Shown: positions 1-8,223 of the stretch, in pieces | How the letters are laid out: every line of letters starts with the position of its first letter | How positions within the stretch are numbered: the stretch's first letter is position 1 | Source of the DNA: Jaenimonas drosophilae | Taxonomy: Eukaryota; Euglenozoa; Kinetoplastea; Trypanosomatida; Trypanosomatidae | Reading direction: 5' to 3' | NCBI GenBank assembly: GCA_030849065.1 | Contig: JASAON010001515.1 | Location: forward strand, 1-45,447 | Length of the DNA: 45,447 bases | Notes under the pieces: model-generated | What the model saw: only the letters and a program-made list of their open reading frames with translations | Told to the model about the DNA's origin: nothing | The model's database searches: none | Position numbers and translations under genes: made by a program

Positions 1-224
1 GCATTAACTCCGCGCAAAAAGTTAATGCAAAAAATGCATTAACTCGGAAAAGTTAATGCAAAAAGTGCATTAACTCGGAAAAGTTAATGCAAAAAGTGCA
101 TTAACTCCGCGCAAAAAGTTAATGCAAAAAATGCATTAACTCGGAAAAGTTAATGCAAAAAATGCATTAACTCGGAAAAGTTTAGGCGAAAAGTGCATCA
201 ACTGCAAAAAGGTAATGCGAAAAT
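1..224. repeat. Tandem satellite of 31/35-bp palindromic units
   Basis: Seven head-to-tail units start at 1, 36, 67, 98, 133, 164 and 195. Each begins GCATTAACT and ends AGTTAATGC, its exact reverse complement, followed by an A-rich linker of about 7 bases. Units 1 and 4 (35 bp) have a 10-base loop beginning CCGCGC. Units 2, 3, 5 and 6 (31 bp) have a loop beginning CGG. Units 6 and 7 are increasingly degenerate, so the array decays toward the gene side. It runs off the left edge, so total size is unknown. It is not the TTAGGG telomere repeat. It could be satellite DNA at a chromosome-internal, subtelomeric or centromeric site. Confidence 0.93.
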
Positions 225-1270
225 GCGGTCGCGTGCTTCATGGGGCTAGTGTCGTTTTTGTTTTCGCGACTTTGGCTTCCTTCGGGCGGGCGCGGGGGGG
301 GGGGGATCGCGCGGCGCCGCCGACGATACACGCGGGCCGGACCCTTGAACGCGCGCGGGGGGCTGTCACAATAGTAGGGGAAGGTGGGGGAAAGACGAAT
401 GATAACCAAGCACGGCCGCCGAGCGCGCGAGCTGCCTGTCGAACTTTGTACGTATTGCTCAACTACCGTTGCGTTTTCGCAGTTTTGGCAACTCCGCCTC
501 CCGAAAAGAGCGTCATGCGAAAGCTAAAAAGGCACCGAACGATCCCTTGGGACAGATTGTTGCGGGGGCAAAAGGCACAGAGGATACGCGCAAGGAATCC
601 AAGTTACACAAGGAATACGCTCACCCACCATCGTGGAAAGCATACCTACGTAACGAGGTGACGCCCTTTCGCTCGATCGCGATTCATTTGACAACGGGGC
701 AGTTGTCGATGAAGCAGTATTCTGGCGGGGCGCTGGGAATGCCGCCGGGATCGCCCAATAAATATTGGGTTTTCGCCTTTCAAGATCGAGAGAACCCCAA
801 GAAGTTGCCCCTCATTGCGGTGCTGGGGTTTTGCCGCATCATTCTTCGTCAATGGGATGCGTTCAGTCCTTCCCGCTTGCGCAAAATGAATTGGCGCTGG
901 GAGGGGCGGCTGTTCGGGATGCGTTCCCGGTTCCCGGCGTCGTTGCGGCGGTTCCGGTGGTTGTCGAGGGGGGGGAGGCTATATGGAATTTTTGTGGATT
1001 GGCGTTGCGCTGGCGGCCGCGTTGGTTTTCGCAGGGATATCGGCTTTGGCGCGGCGATGGTTTGGTGACAGCTTCCGCCACGCGAGGGTTGCGGTGAGCT
1101 TGCCCAGTCCCGGTCGCCGGGCAGCAGATTTCTTCGTTGACCCATCTTGGTGGGAGCGTTTGAAAGATTCCGCCCGCTGGCTTGGCCGTAGGGGCGCTCG
1201 GGCCCCGCGCTGCTTAATTTGGGGCGCCGCGCCAACCCCTCCGCGCAGGCGGGGGCGCCTTATTCGGCCG
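225..1270. other. GC-rich region with no recognised gene
   Basis: This stretch is GC-rich, with G runs (for example 293-305 and near 970). It holds several overlapping ORFs on both strands (469-1068 and 983-1327 on +, 849-1235 on -), none of which resembles a protein family I know. There is no long pyrimidine-AG tract before any of these ORFs. The best-looking one begins with ATG at 983, a few bases after a G-rich GGGAGG stretch, and encodes an N-terminal hydrophobic segment. This may be chance in GC-rich DNA. Confidence 0.5.
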
Positions 1271-2260
1271 CAGTTTGCGCAGTTTAAATCGGTTTTCGCT
1301 GCTTCCTTTAACGTGTCGTGTATATAGTCTTCAACCTTGTCGTCGGGGGTTCGGGCTCTTGGTGGTTGTTTGTCTGGTGAATGTTTCCTCGGGTTCCTTT
1401 ATTTGGGGCTGGATTTCCCACGCGCCGCGTATTTGTTTCTTGGACAGATATGCTCCGCGCGGCCTCGGTTGGATGCTCGTCGTTGTACGGATGGGCGCTT
1501 TTGTGTTGATATCGAACTTGGCGGTAGTGTGTTACTGCACCATGGCGCCGGCTCTGGTTCTCGTTGTTGTGCGGATGTCTGCCATATCGGGCCTCCTTTC
1601 GACTTCCAATTCGTGTGAATTTGGCGGGTGTTGTTTGTTGGGGGGGGGGGTTGCGCAAGTGCGTGTTTTTTTTCGGCCCGGGGCATGTGTTTTCCCCCCC
1701 GCGGGTCTTTTTTTTTTTGAAGGGCGGGGCCGCGGTTGTGATGGGTGGGCTTTGCTCCGGCGGCTGCCCCGGGGCGGGCGGGGCTTCTCGATCTGTGGGG
1801 ATGCTGCCCCGGCCGCGGGTGGCTTTCGCGCCGCGTTGTTTTGTGTTTTGGCGGGGTTTGGGGCGGGGGGTCCCCGGGGGGGAGGGGGGGGGGTATTCTT
1901 TTTTGCCCCCGGGAAGTTCAATTCGTGGTGTTTTTTTTTGGGGGAGGGGGGGCTGTATTTGTCGGGGGTTGTTTGTGTGGGCTTTGGTGGCGCGCCATCG
2001 CCGTCTAGTTTTTGAAAACCTTGTGGGGCGGGGGACGGCGGCGCCGAAGTATGTGTTTGAATACCTTTTTTTTGGTGGCGCGGCTTGTGGCGGATTGGGG
2101 TTTCTTGCTTGAATGATCAATGAATCAATTTGGCTGCCGGTTTGGGTGTGGGGAATCTGATTCGACCTAGCTTGTAAAGTGTGATTGTCGTTCCAAGGTT
2201 TGTTCTGCTTCTGTGCTCCGAGGTCGGGGGGCGCGGAGGTGATTGTGTCACGGCTCATTT
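1271..2260 (+). promoter_or_regulatory. G/T-rich region upstream of the gene cluster, candidate transcription start region
   Basis: On the + strand this kilobase is dominated by G and T, with runs such as the G tracts at about 1640-1650 and 1880-1892 and T tracts at about 1709-1718 and 1930-1938. The apparent ORFs are low complexity: Gly/Val/Phe-rich on +, Pro/Lys/Arg-rich on -. It ends just before the first gene of a uniformly + strand cluster. In Trypanosoma brucei, GT-rich sequences on the coding strand have been reported at RNA polymerase II start regions, so this is a candidate start region by position and composition. No defined promoter motif is visible. A repeat-derived or degenerate region is the alternative. 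Confidence 0.35.
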
Positions 2261-2374
2261 ATGAATCAAGATTCTATAGAGTGCAGCGACGCTGTTGGTG
2301 GATGATATGCTCAAATCTGCATGTGCCGATCAATGTGAATGTGTTTGCTGTGGAGCCGTTGTGGAACAAGTTTG

Positions 2375-2403
2375 CTCCTCTCTCATACTGACTTCTTTTT
2401 CAG
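2375..2403 (+). promoter_or_regulatory. Trans-splice acceptor for the first gene
   Basis: A pyrimidine-rich tract runs into TTTTTCAG at 2397-2403, 25 bases before the ATG at 2429. A second AG follows at 2416-2417. This is the expected kinetoplastid acceptor pattern. Confidence 0.7.
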
Positions 2404-2428
2404 CATCTCTTGCATAGGAAGGCTCTAA

Positions 2429-4948
2429 ATGCTCCACACTGATGGTACCAGCGGAGGCTTCTCTGATGTCCCGTTCGTAGATTCTGTCGAGTGCAGCGCA
2501 TTTTACAAATTGATCGCATCAAGTAAGTTGCACCGGGTGTCTGAAAGATTGATGGAATGCTCGCGGAATATAGGTTACTTCATGGATGACCGATGTTCTG
2601 CTGGGCAACGGCTGAGAAATTGTGAGCACTATCTGTCTGACTTGAGGAATAAGACAAAGGTTCAGTCTCCATGCATTATTCCTCCTTTTAGAAGTGCCAC
2701 TTCTGGTAGTGTTCCTCGATCTTCATTATTCAGTGTAAAGCACGTTACTTCTCGCAATGCAAACTACAATGATGATATTTCTATTTCTGTGAAGCACTTC
2801 GATGTTGACTCCATTAACTCCTTGTGGACTGGGATGATTCAGTATATCGTTGATCCCCAATGCACAAAGTGCAAGTTTGTAATTTGTAATGCAGATTTGC
2901 AGTTCGGTGAGGGAAATGCTGCTGGGCAATTCCTTGTGTCGGTGTTTCTCTGTGGGGTTGTTTCGATTCTTAGCTATTTCTCCGGAGAAACAATGAGAGA
3001 TGAGCGAGTGAAGAAACTTTCTGTTGTGTTTACGGTACTGCATAGTAGTTTTGGGTACAGCGCAGGGGACTCACTTTGCTTGTTCATCAGCAACCGTCAC
3101 AAATTTCCCGTATGCGTCGATTCACTACCCAGGGAGCTCGATTTACAGGGAGATTTTGATAAACTGTTAGCTTCCAGCTCACTCGTGGAAGTCACTTCAG
3201 CTTGCAGCTGGGTCGATGAAGTAAAGGATGCTGCATTCAATTTCCACGAACAGATTTGCGATGAACTCGATGCTCGCACTTCACCCATAATTCTGGTCAT
3301 CGTTCCGCTCAATGATGTGTTAAGAGAGACTCTCCGCCAAGCCATTATGGACTGCTACTCATCAACGCCGCTCGAGGTAATCACGGAAGACCTCATAAAG
3401 GAGGAGCCCAATTGGGATGGATCATCGCCAGTTATTTTTCTTTGTTCTACTTGCTGGATCTCATCCCAAGTTCACTCAATGCGTGGGTGTGCCTTGTCGC
3501 GGATGAATGTGAGGGCGGTAATTCATGGTGGGTTTTGCGAGTTTGGGGAGAGCGTGCAAGAGGAAGTTGTTCATAGTATTTCACTGGTTAACTATCTAGC
3601 ACCTGACATCGAGAGGAATTTGATTGTGATGCAGCACAATATGGAGTCTTTTTGCCTGCCACATGAATTCCGCAATGAACAAGGTAATTGGATACATGGA
3701 GCAAATGCGCTGTTACTTTTGTCCAGGCGCTTCGTCATGAGGTATTCTCCTGCTACATTGCAGCCGCAGTTCAGCCTCCCTCGTGCATCTATTTTAAGTC
3801 ATGATGGATGGATGCACTATCAAATGGTTTGTAAGAAGATGCAAGTAGCTGGGCTTCTCGTGGAGTCTTCCGAAGATTCGGAAATAATGGAGTTTACATC
3901 TCTTGGTAGGTATTGCTCATACCAATTCAGATTCTGGGATGATGCTGGGGTCGGATACCTTACACCAACAGATCTGAAACTTGTCTTGTGGTCGCATCTG
4001 CTGCGTCAGTCAGAAGATGTGGCAGAGCATCTCGTTGTGAAAAATCACCTCGATCAGAACAATGTTCGTGGAGCATTTAGGCGAGCGTTATACATATATG
4101 GAGTTCAATTTGACAATTCGAACACTCAAGGCGGCGACCAGTCATCTCTCATTCAGCATTTAGCGCACTTTGGAGAGAACAGCCAGAATATTAATCGCAC
4201 ATTTCACATATTGAGTTCATCATCAGGTTGCCGTACACCACTGCAAGACCACTATTTGGTTCCACCTCCAACGCTGTGCCGAGGATGGTTCGACCAGGCA
4301 CCCACAAACGCAGCAATGTCGCACAAAATTGTCAAAGCGAAAGGATTTTGCCTCCCACCCGCATCTCATTATTGTGAGATTCAAAGCCTCGATAGCTGTC
4401 CTGAATTTCGTATACAATGCCCACTCGGACTCTCGTATCCGCTGATAGCCGCTCACAGTATCCTCCATTTCTCAGCGCACAACAACTGCGTGTTTCTCGA
4501 GTCGGGAAGCTCCAACCATCCTGTTCCACTGCCGCACAACCTTTTGGATTCTCTTACTATGAGGTCCCTTCTTAGTGGAACGACCACAAGTTCTGGACAC
4601 TGGCTTGACGAGTGTCTGCGGAGCGCCATGTTGGCGCCGTCTGAGGCTTCGCTGCTTGCGCTAATGCCGTACAGGAGAAGAACGTATCTGAGTTTCTGTG
4701 GTCGATGCTCGCTCAGTCGCAAGCGACAGCGCCATCACGCAGAAAATCAATCAAGTGAGAAGCGTGCTTTTGAAGGGGTGCACCCTCGATCCGACGCAGA
4801 GAAGGATGCAATCATGCAACTTGTTGAGTTTGCCAAGAAGGCTGGAAGAGATCGGGCGGAGCAAGCATTTCGAGGGGTCAAAGGATTTGGGTTTCTTCAC
4901 CCTGATAGTGCTCTGTTCCCTTACTACGTGTTTCTCATTAATTCCTGA
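2429..4948 (+). CDS. Divergent DExH/DEAH helicase-like protein, probably inactive
   Basis: This 839-residue protein has no confident family assignment. Its second half carries pieces resembling a DEAH/RHA-type RNA helicase. Residues 287-320 look like the strand and helix of motif IV. Residues 334-349 (VIFLCSTCWISSQVHS) sit where the motif V ATN.AE.S segment is expected. Residues about 455-500, ending FTSLGRYCSYQF, resemble the winged-helix/ratchet segment that reads LT.LGR. The C-terminus HPDSALFPYYVF resembles the OB-fold end (HPSS.LF...WVVYHE). I see no Walker A GxGKT, no DExH box and no QRxGRxGR motif VI, so any ATPase activity is probably lost. The start is the first ATG after a good acceptor. 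It is the first gene of the cluster and visibly less GC-rich than genes at the right end. Confidence 0.55.
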   Translation: MLHTDGTSGGFSDVPFVDSVECSAFYKLIASSKLHRVSERLMECSRNIGYFMDDRCSAGQRLRNCEHYLSDLRNKTKVQSPCIIPPFRSATSGSVPRSSLFSVKHVTSRNANYNDDISISVKHFDVDSINSLWTGMIQYIVDPQCTKCKFVICNADLQFGEGNAAGQFLVSVFLCGVVSILSYFSGETMRDERVKKLSVVFTVLHSSFGYSAGDSLCLFISNRHKFPVCVDSLPRELDLQGDFDKLLASSSLVEVTSACSWVDEVKDAAFNFHEQICDELDARTSPIILVIVPLNDVLRETLRQAIMDCYSSTPLEVITEDLIKEEPNWDGSSPVIFLCSTCWISSQVHSMRGCALSRMNVRAVIHGGFCEFGESVQEEVVHSISLVNYLAPDIERNLIVMQHNMESFCLPHEFRNEQGNWIHGANALLLLSRRFVMRYSPATLQPQFSLPRASILSHDGWMHYQMVCKKMQVAGLLVESSEDSEIMEFTSLGRYCSYQFRFWDDAGVGYLTPTDLKLVLWSHLLRQSEDVAEHLVVKNHLDQNNVRGAFRRALYIYGVQFDNSNTQGGDQSSLIQHLAHFGENSQNINRTFHILSSSSGCRTPLQDHYLVPPPTLCRGWFDQAPTNAAMSHKIVKAKGFCLPPASHYCEIQSLDSCPEFRIQCPLGLSYPLIAAHSILHFSAHNNCVFLESGSSNHPVPLPHNLLDSLTMRSLLSGTTTSSGHWLDECLRSAMLAPSEASLLALMPYRRRTYLSFCGRCSLSRKRQRHHAENQSSEKRAFEGVHPRSDAEKDAIMQLVEFAKKAGRDRAEQAFRGVKGFGFLHPDSALFPYYVFLINS

Positions 4949-5062
4949 CTGCGTAATATCTTCCTGATGAAAGGGTACCTGTGTACAGCTGTTGATCAGC
5001 TCACCCTTGATGAAGAAACTCCTCTGGCATTAATATGCGGAACACAGAGTCCTTGGCAATAT

Positions 5063-5087
5063 TTCACTCCTCTGCCCCTATTTGCAG
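5063..5087 (+). promoter_or_regulatory. Trans-splice acceptor setting the start of the next gene
   Basis: The tract CACTCCTCTGCCCCTATTTGCAG ends at 5087, five bases before ATG 5092. It lies downstream of the in-frame ATG at 5035, so the ATG at 5092 is the likely start. Confidence 0.65.
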
Positions 5088-5091
5088 CAGA

Positions 5092-5604
5092 ATGAGAATG
5101 ATACGGCTGGCTCTTGCCGCAATTGTTATAGGGTGTCTCGTATATGGCATTGATCAGTCAAAGTTGAAGCATCCTGAAATCCATGGAGTTTGGCGCTCCA
5201 CCGGAGAGAACGAAGCCGAAGTTTTTTGCGGAAAGAATGACTTTCGGATCGCCTATTGCGAGCTTCATATCGCTGGGCTCAGCTTTGGCAATGCTTCCCT
5301 GGTGTATCTGCTTCGCGAGCGTGGGAGCTGGATTTCCCTGTTCAGTGACAGGGGTGCGTCATGCGTGCTGGCGCATGATGGAGGTAAGCTTCACTTGACT
5401 GTGCAGAACGTAGACGGAGCGTTCAGACACTTACAGCTTCAGGACTACCAAAACATGAAGGATCATACCTCGGCGATACCTTCACGACTGATCCACGGAA
5501 TTGTTGCGTTTGCAATTGCGGTCGCTGTTCTCAGAGTGTCACGCGGTGGAAGCATTTTCTCTATTGGCAGGATCCCACAAAGGAGGATTCTCAAAGCACA
5601 TTGA
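5092..5604 (+). CDS. Small membrane protein with two predicted TM segments, function unknown
   Basis: This 170-residue protein is not recognised. It starts with a short basic stretch and a hydrophobic segment (residues about 4-20, signal anchor or signal peptide). A roughly 100-residue soluble region follows, with cysteines near residues 45, 55 and 91. A second hydrophobic segment (about 131-148) and a basic tail ending in RRILKAH complete it. The layout suggests a lumenal or intermembrane domain held by two helices. The frame is open from an ATG at 5035, but the splice-acceptor-like tract ending at 5087 would remove that codon from the mRNA, so I chose 5092. The COA6 gene follows after only 109 bases. 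Confidence 0.7.
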   Translation: MRMIRLALAAIVIGCLVYGIDQSKLKHPEIHGVWRSTGENEAEVFCGKNDFRIAYCELHIAGLSFGNASLVYLLRERGSWISLFSDRGASCVLAHDGGKLHLTVQNVDGAFRHLQLQDYQNMKDHTSAIPSRLIHGIVAFAIAVAVLRVSRGGSIFSIGRIPQRRILKAH

Positions 5605-5660
5605 TAAATTGTTACGAGTTTTTTTCGAATCGCATGAGCATCTGCTTCACGTATCCATTT

Positions 5661-5690
5661 CCGCGCGCTATTTCCACCTTCCCATTCCAG
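5661..5690 (+). promoter_or_regulatory. Trans-splice acceptor for COA6
   Basis: A pyrimidine-rich stretch ending TTCCCATTCCAG at 5690 lies 23 bases before the ATG at 5714. Confidence 0.6.
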
Positions 5691-5713
5691 TCTTTTTTGT
5701 GTTGTGCTATACC

Positions 5714-5938
5714 ATGCAAAGTGCAGAGAAGCGCGAAATGTGCTACAAAGCACGCGATTCGTATCACACATGCTTAGATAGGCTGCCAGAGGACCCCGAG
5801 AAAGAATGCGCAACACTGCGAAGCGCATTTGGCAAATTCTGCCCCCAAAGTTGGGTATCGTATTTTGACAAGCAACGCGAGCGAGAAGTAATTCTGCAGC
5901 TCCAAGTTGACCAACACAAGGCCCAAGGAGATAGATAG
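5714..5938 (+). CDS. COA6: Cytochrome c oxidase assembly factor 6 (COA6)
   Basis: This 74-residue protein has the twin-Cys pattern of the COX6B/COA6 family: CX9C starting at residue 10 (CYKARDSYHTC) and CX10C further on (CATLRSAFGKFC). It also has the COA6-typical PQ/S-W..YFDK.R segment after the last Cys. The family acts in the mitochondrial intermembrane space, where COA6 helps deliver copper to COX2 during cytochrome c oxidase assembly. The two Cys pairs would be oxidised by the MIA40 import pathway. The frame is open upstream to about 5501, but the ATG at 5714 follows a splice-acceptor-like tract and gives the usual compact length. COX6B is the alternative, but the PQ-W-YFDK segment favours COA6. 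Confidence 0.88.
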   Translation: MQSAEKREMCYKARDSYHTCLDRLPEDPEKECATLRSAFGKFCPQSWVSYFDKQREREVILQLQVDQHKAQGDR

Positions 5939-6153
5939 CCCTGAAGAGAGGCTGCGTACGCGATTGCGACATCACACATAGGGGTTGTTTGACCTAAATT
6001 TGATCAATTCAGTATCTTTCTTCATCAGAACGATGCTTTCGTCGTTGCCACTCACTTTAATTGAGTGCATTCAGATTGTGCTCTTCTCCTTCTAAATTAT
6101 CTTGTTGTTTAGATCCGTTTGCGTTTGTTTGTCTTCAAAGGTCGAAGGAACGA

Positions 6154-6477
6154 ATGAACCCAGCTGAGGAGAAGTACGTAGCCAAAGCCCTTGGCAAAAA
6201 TAATGAGACGATTTACCAAATCAGAACCATGGGAGCACTTCTCGCCGGCGTTGCTGCTGGTGTAATTGGAGTAACTGGACTCCTTGGATTGCTGTTCTTT
6301 CTGCTCACAGCCACTATTACATCCACCTCTATTGCGATGATCGGGTGCGGCGGGAAGACTGAACACTTCTTCCCTGGAAGCTTTAGGAGTCTTTTCTCCT
6401 TTTCAAATCTGATGCATGGCTCGATGACTTTTGTTTTAGTGTGGACAGTGGTGTATGACGCCATATATATATTCTAA
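6154..6477 (+). CDS. EMC6: ER membrane protein complex subunit 6 (EMC6)
   Basis: This 107-residue protein is hydrophobic and carries the EMC6/TMEM93 signature: an N-terminal segment ending in TMGALLAGVAAGVIGVTGLLGLLFFLL, then a second hydrophobic segment and a third near the C-terminus (FVLVWTVVYDAIYIF). EMC6 is a core membrane subunit of the ER membrane complex, which inserts tail-anchored and multi-pass proteins. I chose the ATG at 6154 because it follows the acceptor-like TTGTCTTCAAAG ending at 6140, and the encoded length matches family members of about 110 residues. The frame is open upstream to 6061, but that stretch would be 5'UTR. No key segment appears missing. Confidence 0.9.
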   Translation: MNPAEEKYVAKALGKNNETIYQIRTMGALLAGVAAGVIGVTGLLGLLFFLLTATITSTSIAMIGCGGKTEHFFPGSFRSLFSFSNLMHGSMTFVLVWTVVYDAIYIF

Positions 6478-6715
6478 GTTCCCGGAGGGTACGTGAAGAA
6501 GAAAGGAGTGTTGTTTGAGTATGAGATAAGACGGCGGAGTGTCTCTCAAGGTGCGGCGCGGAACTGCGGGACTTCGTGCTTTCTGTGTATCGATCACTTT
6601 TTTCTTCCTTTGTTGCGGTGGTAGTAGTTCCTCAAAGCTTTTGTTGTTGCTGTGAATAGACTTGGCATGCCGATCGCGTAGCAGGTTCTCCTCAAAATAG
6701 TGATCCACGCTGAGA

Positions 6716-8041
6716 ATGAGCGAGTCCACTTTCTTTGGTGTGGAGATACCAGTTGCTTTGAACTTATGCTTAGTTTTTCTTCTTGTTGTTCTTGCCGGAA
6801 TAATGGCCGGTCTGATACTATGTGTCTTTTCTCTGGATGTCAATCGGCTCTCAGCGCTGGCGCACGGCCAAAATGCGCATGATGCGAAGCTTGCTCGAAG
6901 GCTGCTGAAGATTCTCGACCGACCCCATTGGCTCCTCATTACGCTCCTGATCTGGAATGATATCGCCTTGGAGATGATGCCGTTGATGCTGAATATGGTT
7001 CTGAACCCATTCGTGGCCATCTTCACTTGCGTCGCAATTACCTTAGTCTTCAGTGAGATCATCCCTCAGGCCATTTTCATTCATCATGCTTTTACATTAA
7101 GCGCACGTCTGGCACCCTTCATATATCTTTTGATGTGGGTGAGTTCTCCTATAGCCTGGCCGATAGGGAAACTGCTGGACATTATCGTTGGCGACAAAGA
7201 GGCTGTGTTCTTTCAGCGGCGAGACCTTCGGGAACTGATCCGATATCAAGAGCAACTCTACAAGCGCAAGCGGCATGATGAGAGATCGGATGATCGCAGT
7301 GAACCTGAGGATGGGGAGGAGGACTTGACAAAAGAAGAAATTGCAATTATGCTGAATGTTCTCAGTCTGTCTGAGAGCACTGCCAGAGATATGCTTCAGG
7401 CCCCCATGTCATCGATGTACCGGTTACACGTGGATGCTGTCATTTCTGAGGCAGTTGTCGAGACAGTGTTTATGAACGGGTATAATTTCGTTCCAGTGTA
7501 CGAAGACGTTAGCGACCCATGCAACGTGACGTGTGTGTTGATGACAAAATCGTTGGTTCTCCTTGTGTTTCGAAGCGAAGGAGAAAACATTCAGGTCAAG
7601 GACCTTCCCCTTATACCGTTACAGCGCTTCAGTGGCGATACCTTGGGATCGGAGATGTATGTTACCCTTCAAAGCCTCTCACCATCCATCGCAGCAATTA
7701 CTGACAACTCATCGGGATCTGTTCTTGGACTTCTTACGCTGCGAAATGTGACTGAGCTCGTTCATCAAACGACATTCAAAGCAGAGATGGATCCAAGAAA
7801 TCAGTCACCAATGCAAATGATCATGCGCTCATGGAAGATCTACGGTCGTGGAGACGGTTCCATTGATGTGAACAGACAGCATTCAAGCCTCCACGACAGC
7901 TTTGCAAGGTGGTCACCAATCCCACCATGGGACCGTCGGGATCACGCAGGTCGCGAGACACAAGTCCCTCAAATGTCGAATGCGGTGCGATTGACTTCTC
8001 CTGGAAGAAGTCGAAGTGCTGACTATGCAGAACTTCTGTAG
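6716..8041 (+). CDS. CNNM/CorC-type transporter with DUF21 and CBS domains
   Basis: This 441-residue protein has the layout of the CNNM (ACDP) family. The N-terminal DUF21/CNNM transmembrane domain covers residues about 8-165, with four hydrophobic stretches and the conserved segment around LVFSEIIPQAIFIHHAF. A charged linker (about 180-215, rich in Arg, Asp and Glu) follows, then a CBS-pair-like region (about 220-350) with FVPVYEDVSDPCNVTCVLMTKSLVLL. The last 90 residues are polar. CNNM proteins take part in Mg2+ homeostasis and export, and the CBS module binds nucleotides. The start is the ATG at 6716. A three-codon upstream ORF begins at 6667 and lies in the presumed leader. Substrate is inferred from the family only. 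Confidence 0.85.
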   Translation: MSESTFFGVEIPVALNLCLVFLLVVLAGIMAGLILCVFSLDVNRLSALAHGQNAHDAKLARRLLKILDRPHWLLITLLIWNDIALEMMPLMLNMVLNPFVAIFTCVAITLVFSEIIPQAIFIHHAFTLSARLAPFIYLLMWVSSPIAWPIGKLLDIIVGDKEAVFFQRRDLRELIRYQEQLYKRKRHDERSDDRSEPEDGEEDLTKEEIAIMLNVLSLSESTARDMLQAPMSSMYRLHVDAVISEAVVETVFMNGYNFVPVYEDVSDPCNVTCVLMTKSLVLLVFRSEGENIQVKDLPLIPLQRFSGDTLGSEMYVTLQSLSPSIAAITDNSSGSVLGLLTLRNVTELVHQTTFKAEMDPRNQSPMQMIMRSWKIYGRGDGSIDVNRQHSSLHDSFARWSPIPPWDRRDHAGRETQVPQMSNAVRLTSPGRSRSADYAELL

Positions 8042-8144
8042 ACAAGCTTTTCTTCGGATTTCAATGACTTGAAGATATGCTCTCGCAATTTGCAAGCACG
8101 TTTGACTGGTGCTCAGCGCTTGCTCGTTGTATTAGATGATATAG

Positions 8145-8184
8145 ACTCCTTTCTGTCTTCTCTGTTTTTCTTTTTCTGTGCAAG
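8145..8184 (+). promoter_or_regulatory. Trans-splice acceptor for the AIR9-like gene
   Basis: A 35-base tract of almost pure pyrimidine (CTCCTTTCTGTCTTCTCTG and onward) ends TGCAAG at 8184. The ATG at 8224 follows after 39 bases. This is one of the strongest acceptors in the window. Confidence 0.75.
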
Positions 8185-8223
8185 ATTCTCGCTCAAGCTT
8201 CAATTACCCATTTTCTTCCACCG

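Noticed and set aside
1..224. CRISPR array at the left edge
   Set aside because: The units are directly joined with A-rich linkers of about 7 bases, not separated by unique spacers, and the host is a eukaryote.
469..1068. 199-codon ORF on + in the left region
   Set aside because: It is GC-rich, overlaps other frames of equal quality, has no acceptor before it, and resembles no family.
1308..2258. 316-codon ORF on the - strand
   Set aside because: It is the complement of a G/T-rich low-complexity stretch, giving Pro/Lys/Arg/Gln-rich sequence with no family likeness; all real genes are on +.
5463..5975. 170-codon ORF on the - strand across COA6
   Set aside because: It lies antisense to two supported + strand genes, one with clear family motifs.
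6436..7062. 208-codon ORF on the - strand over the CNNM start
   Set aside because: It is antisense to the DUF21 domain and to the EMC6 end; no recognisable motif.
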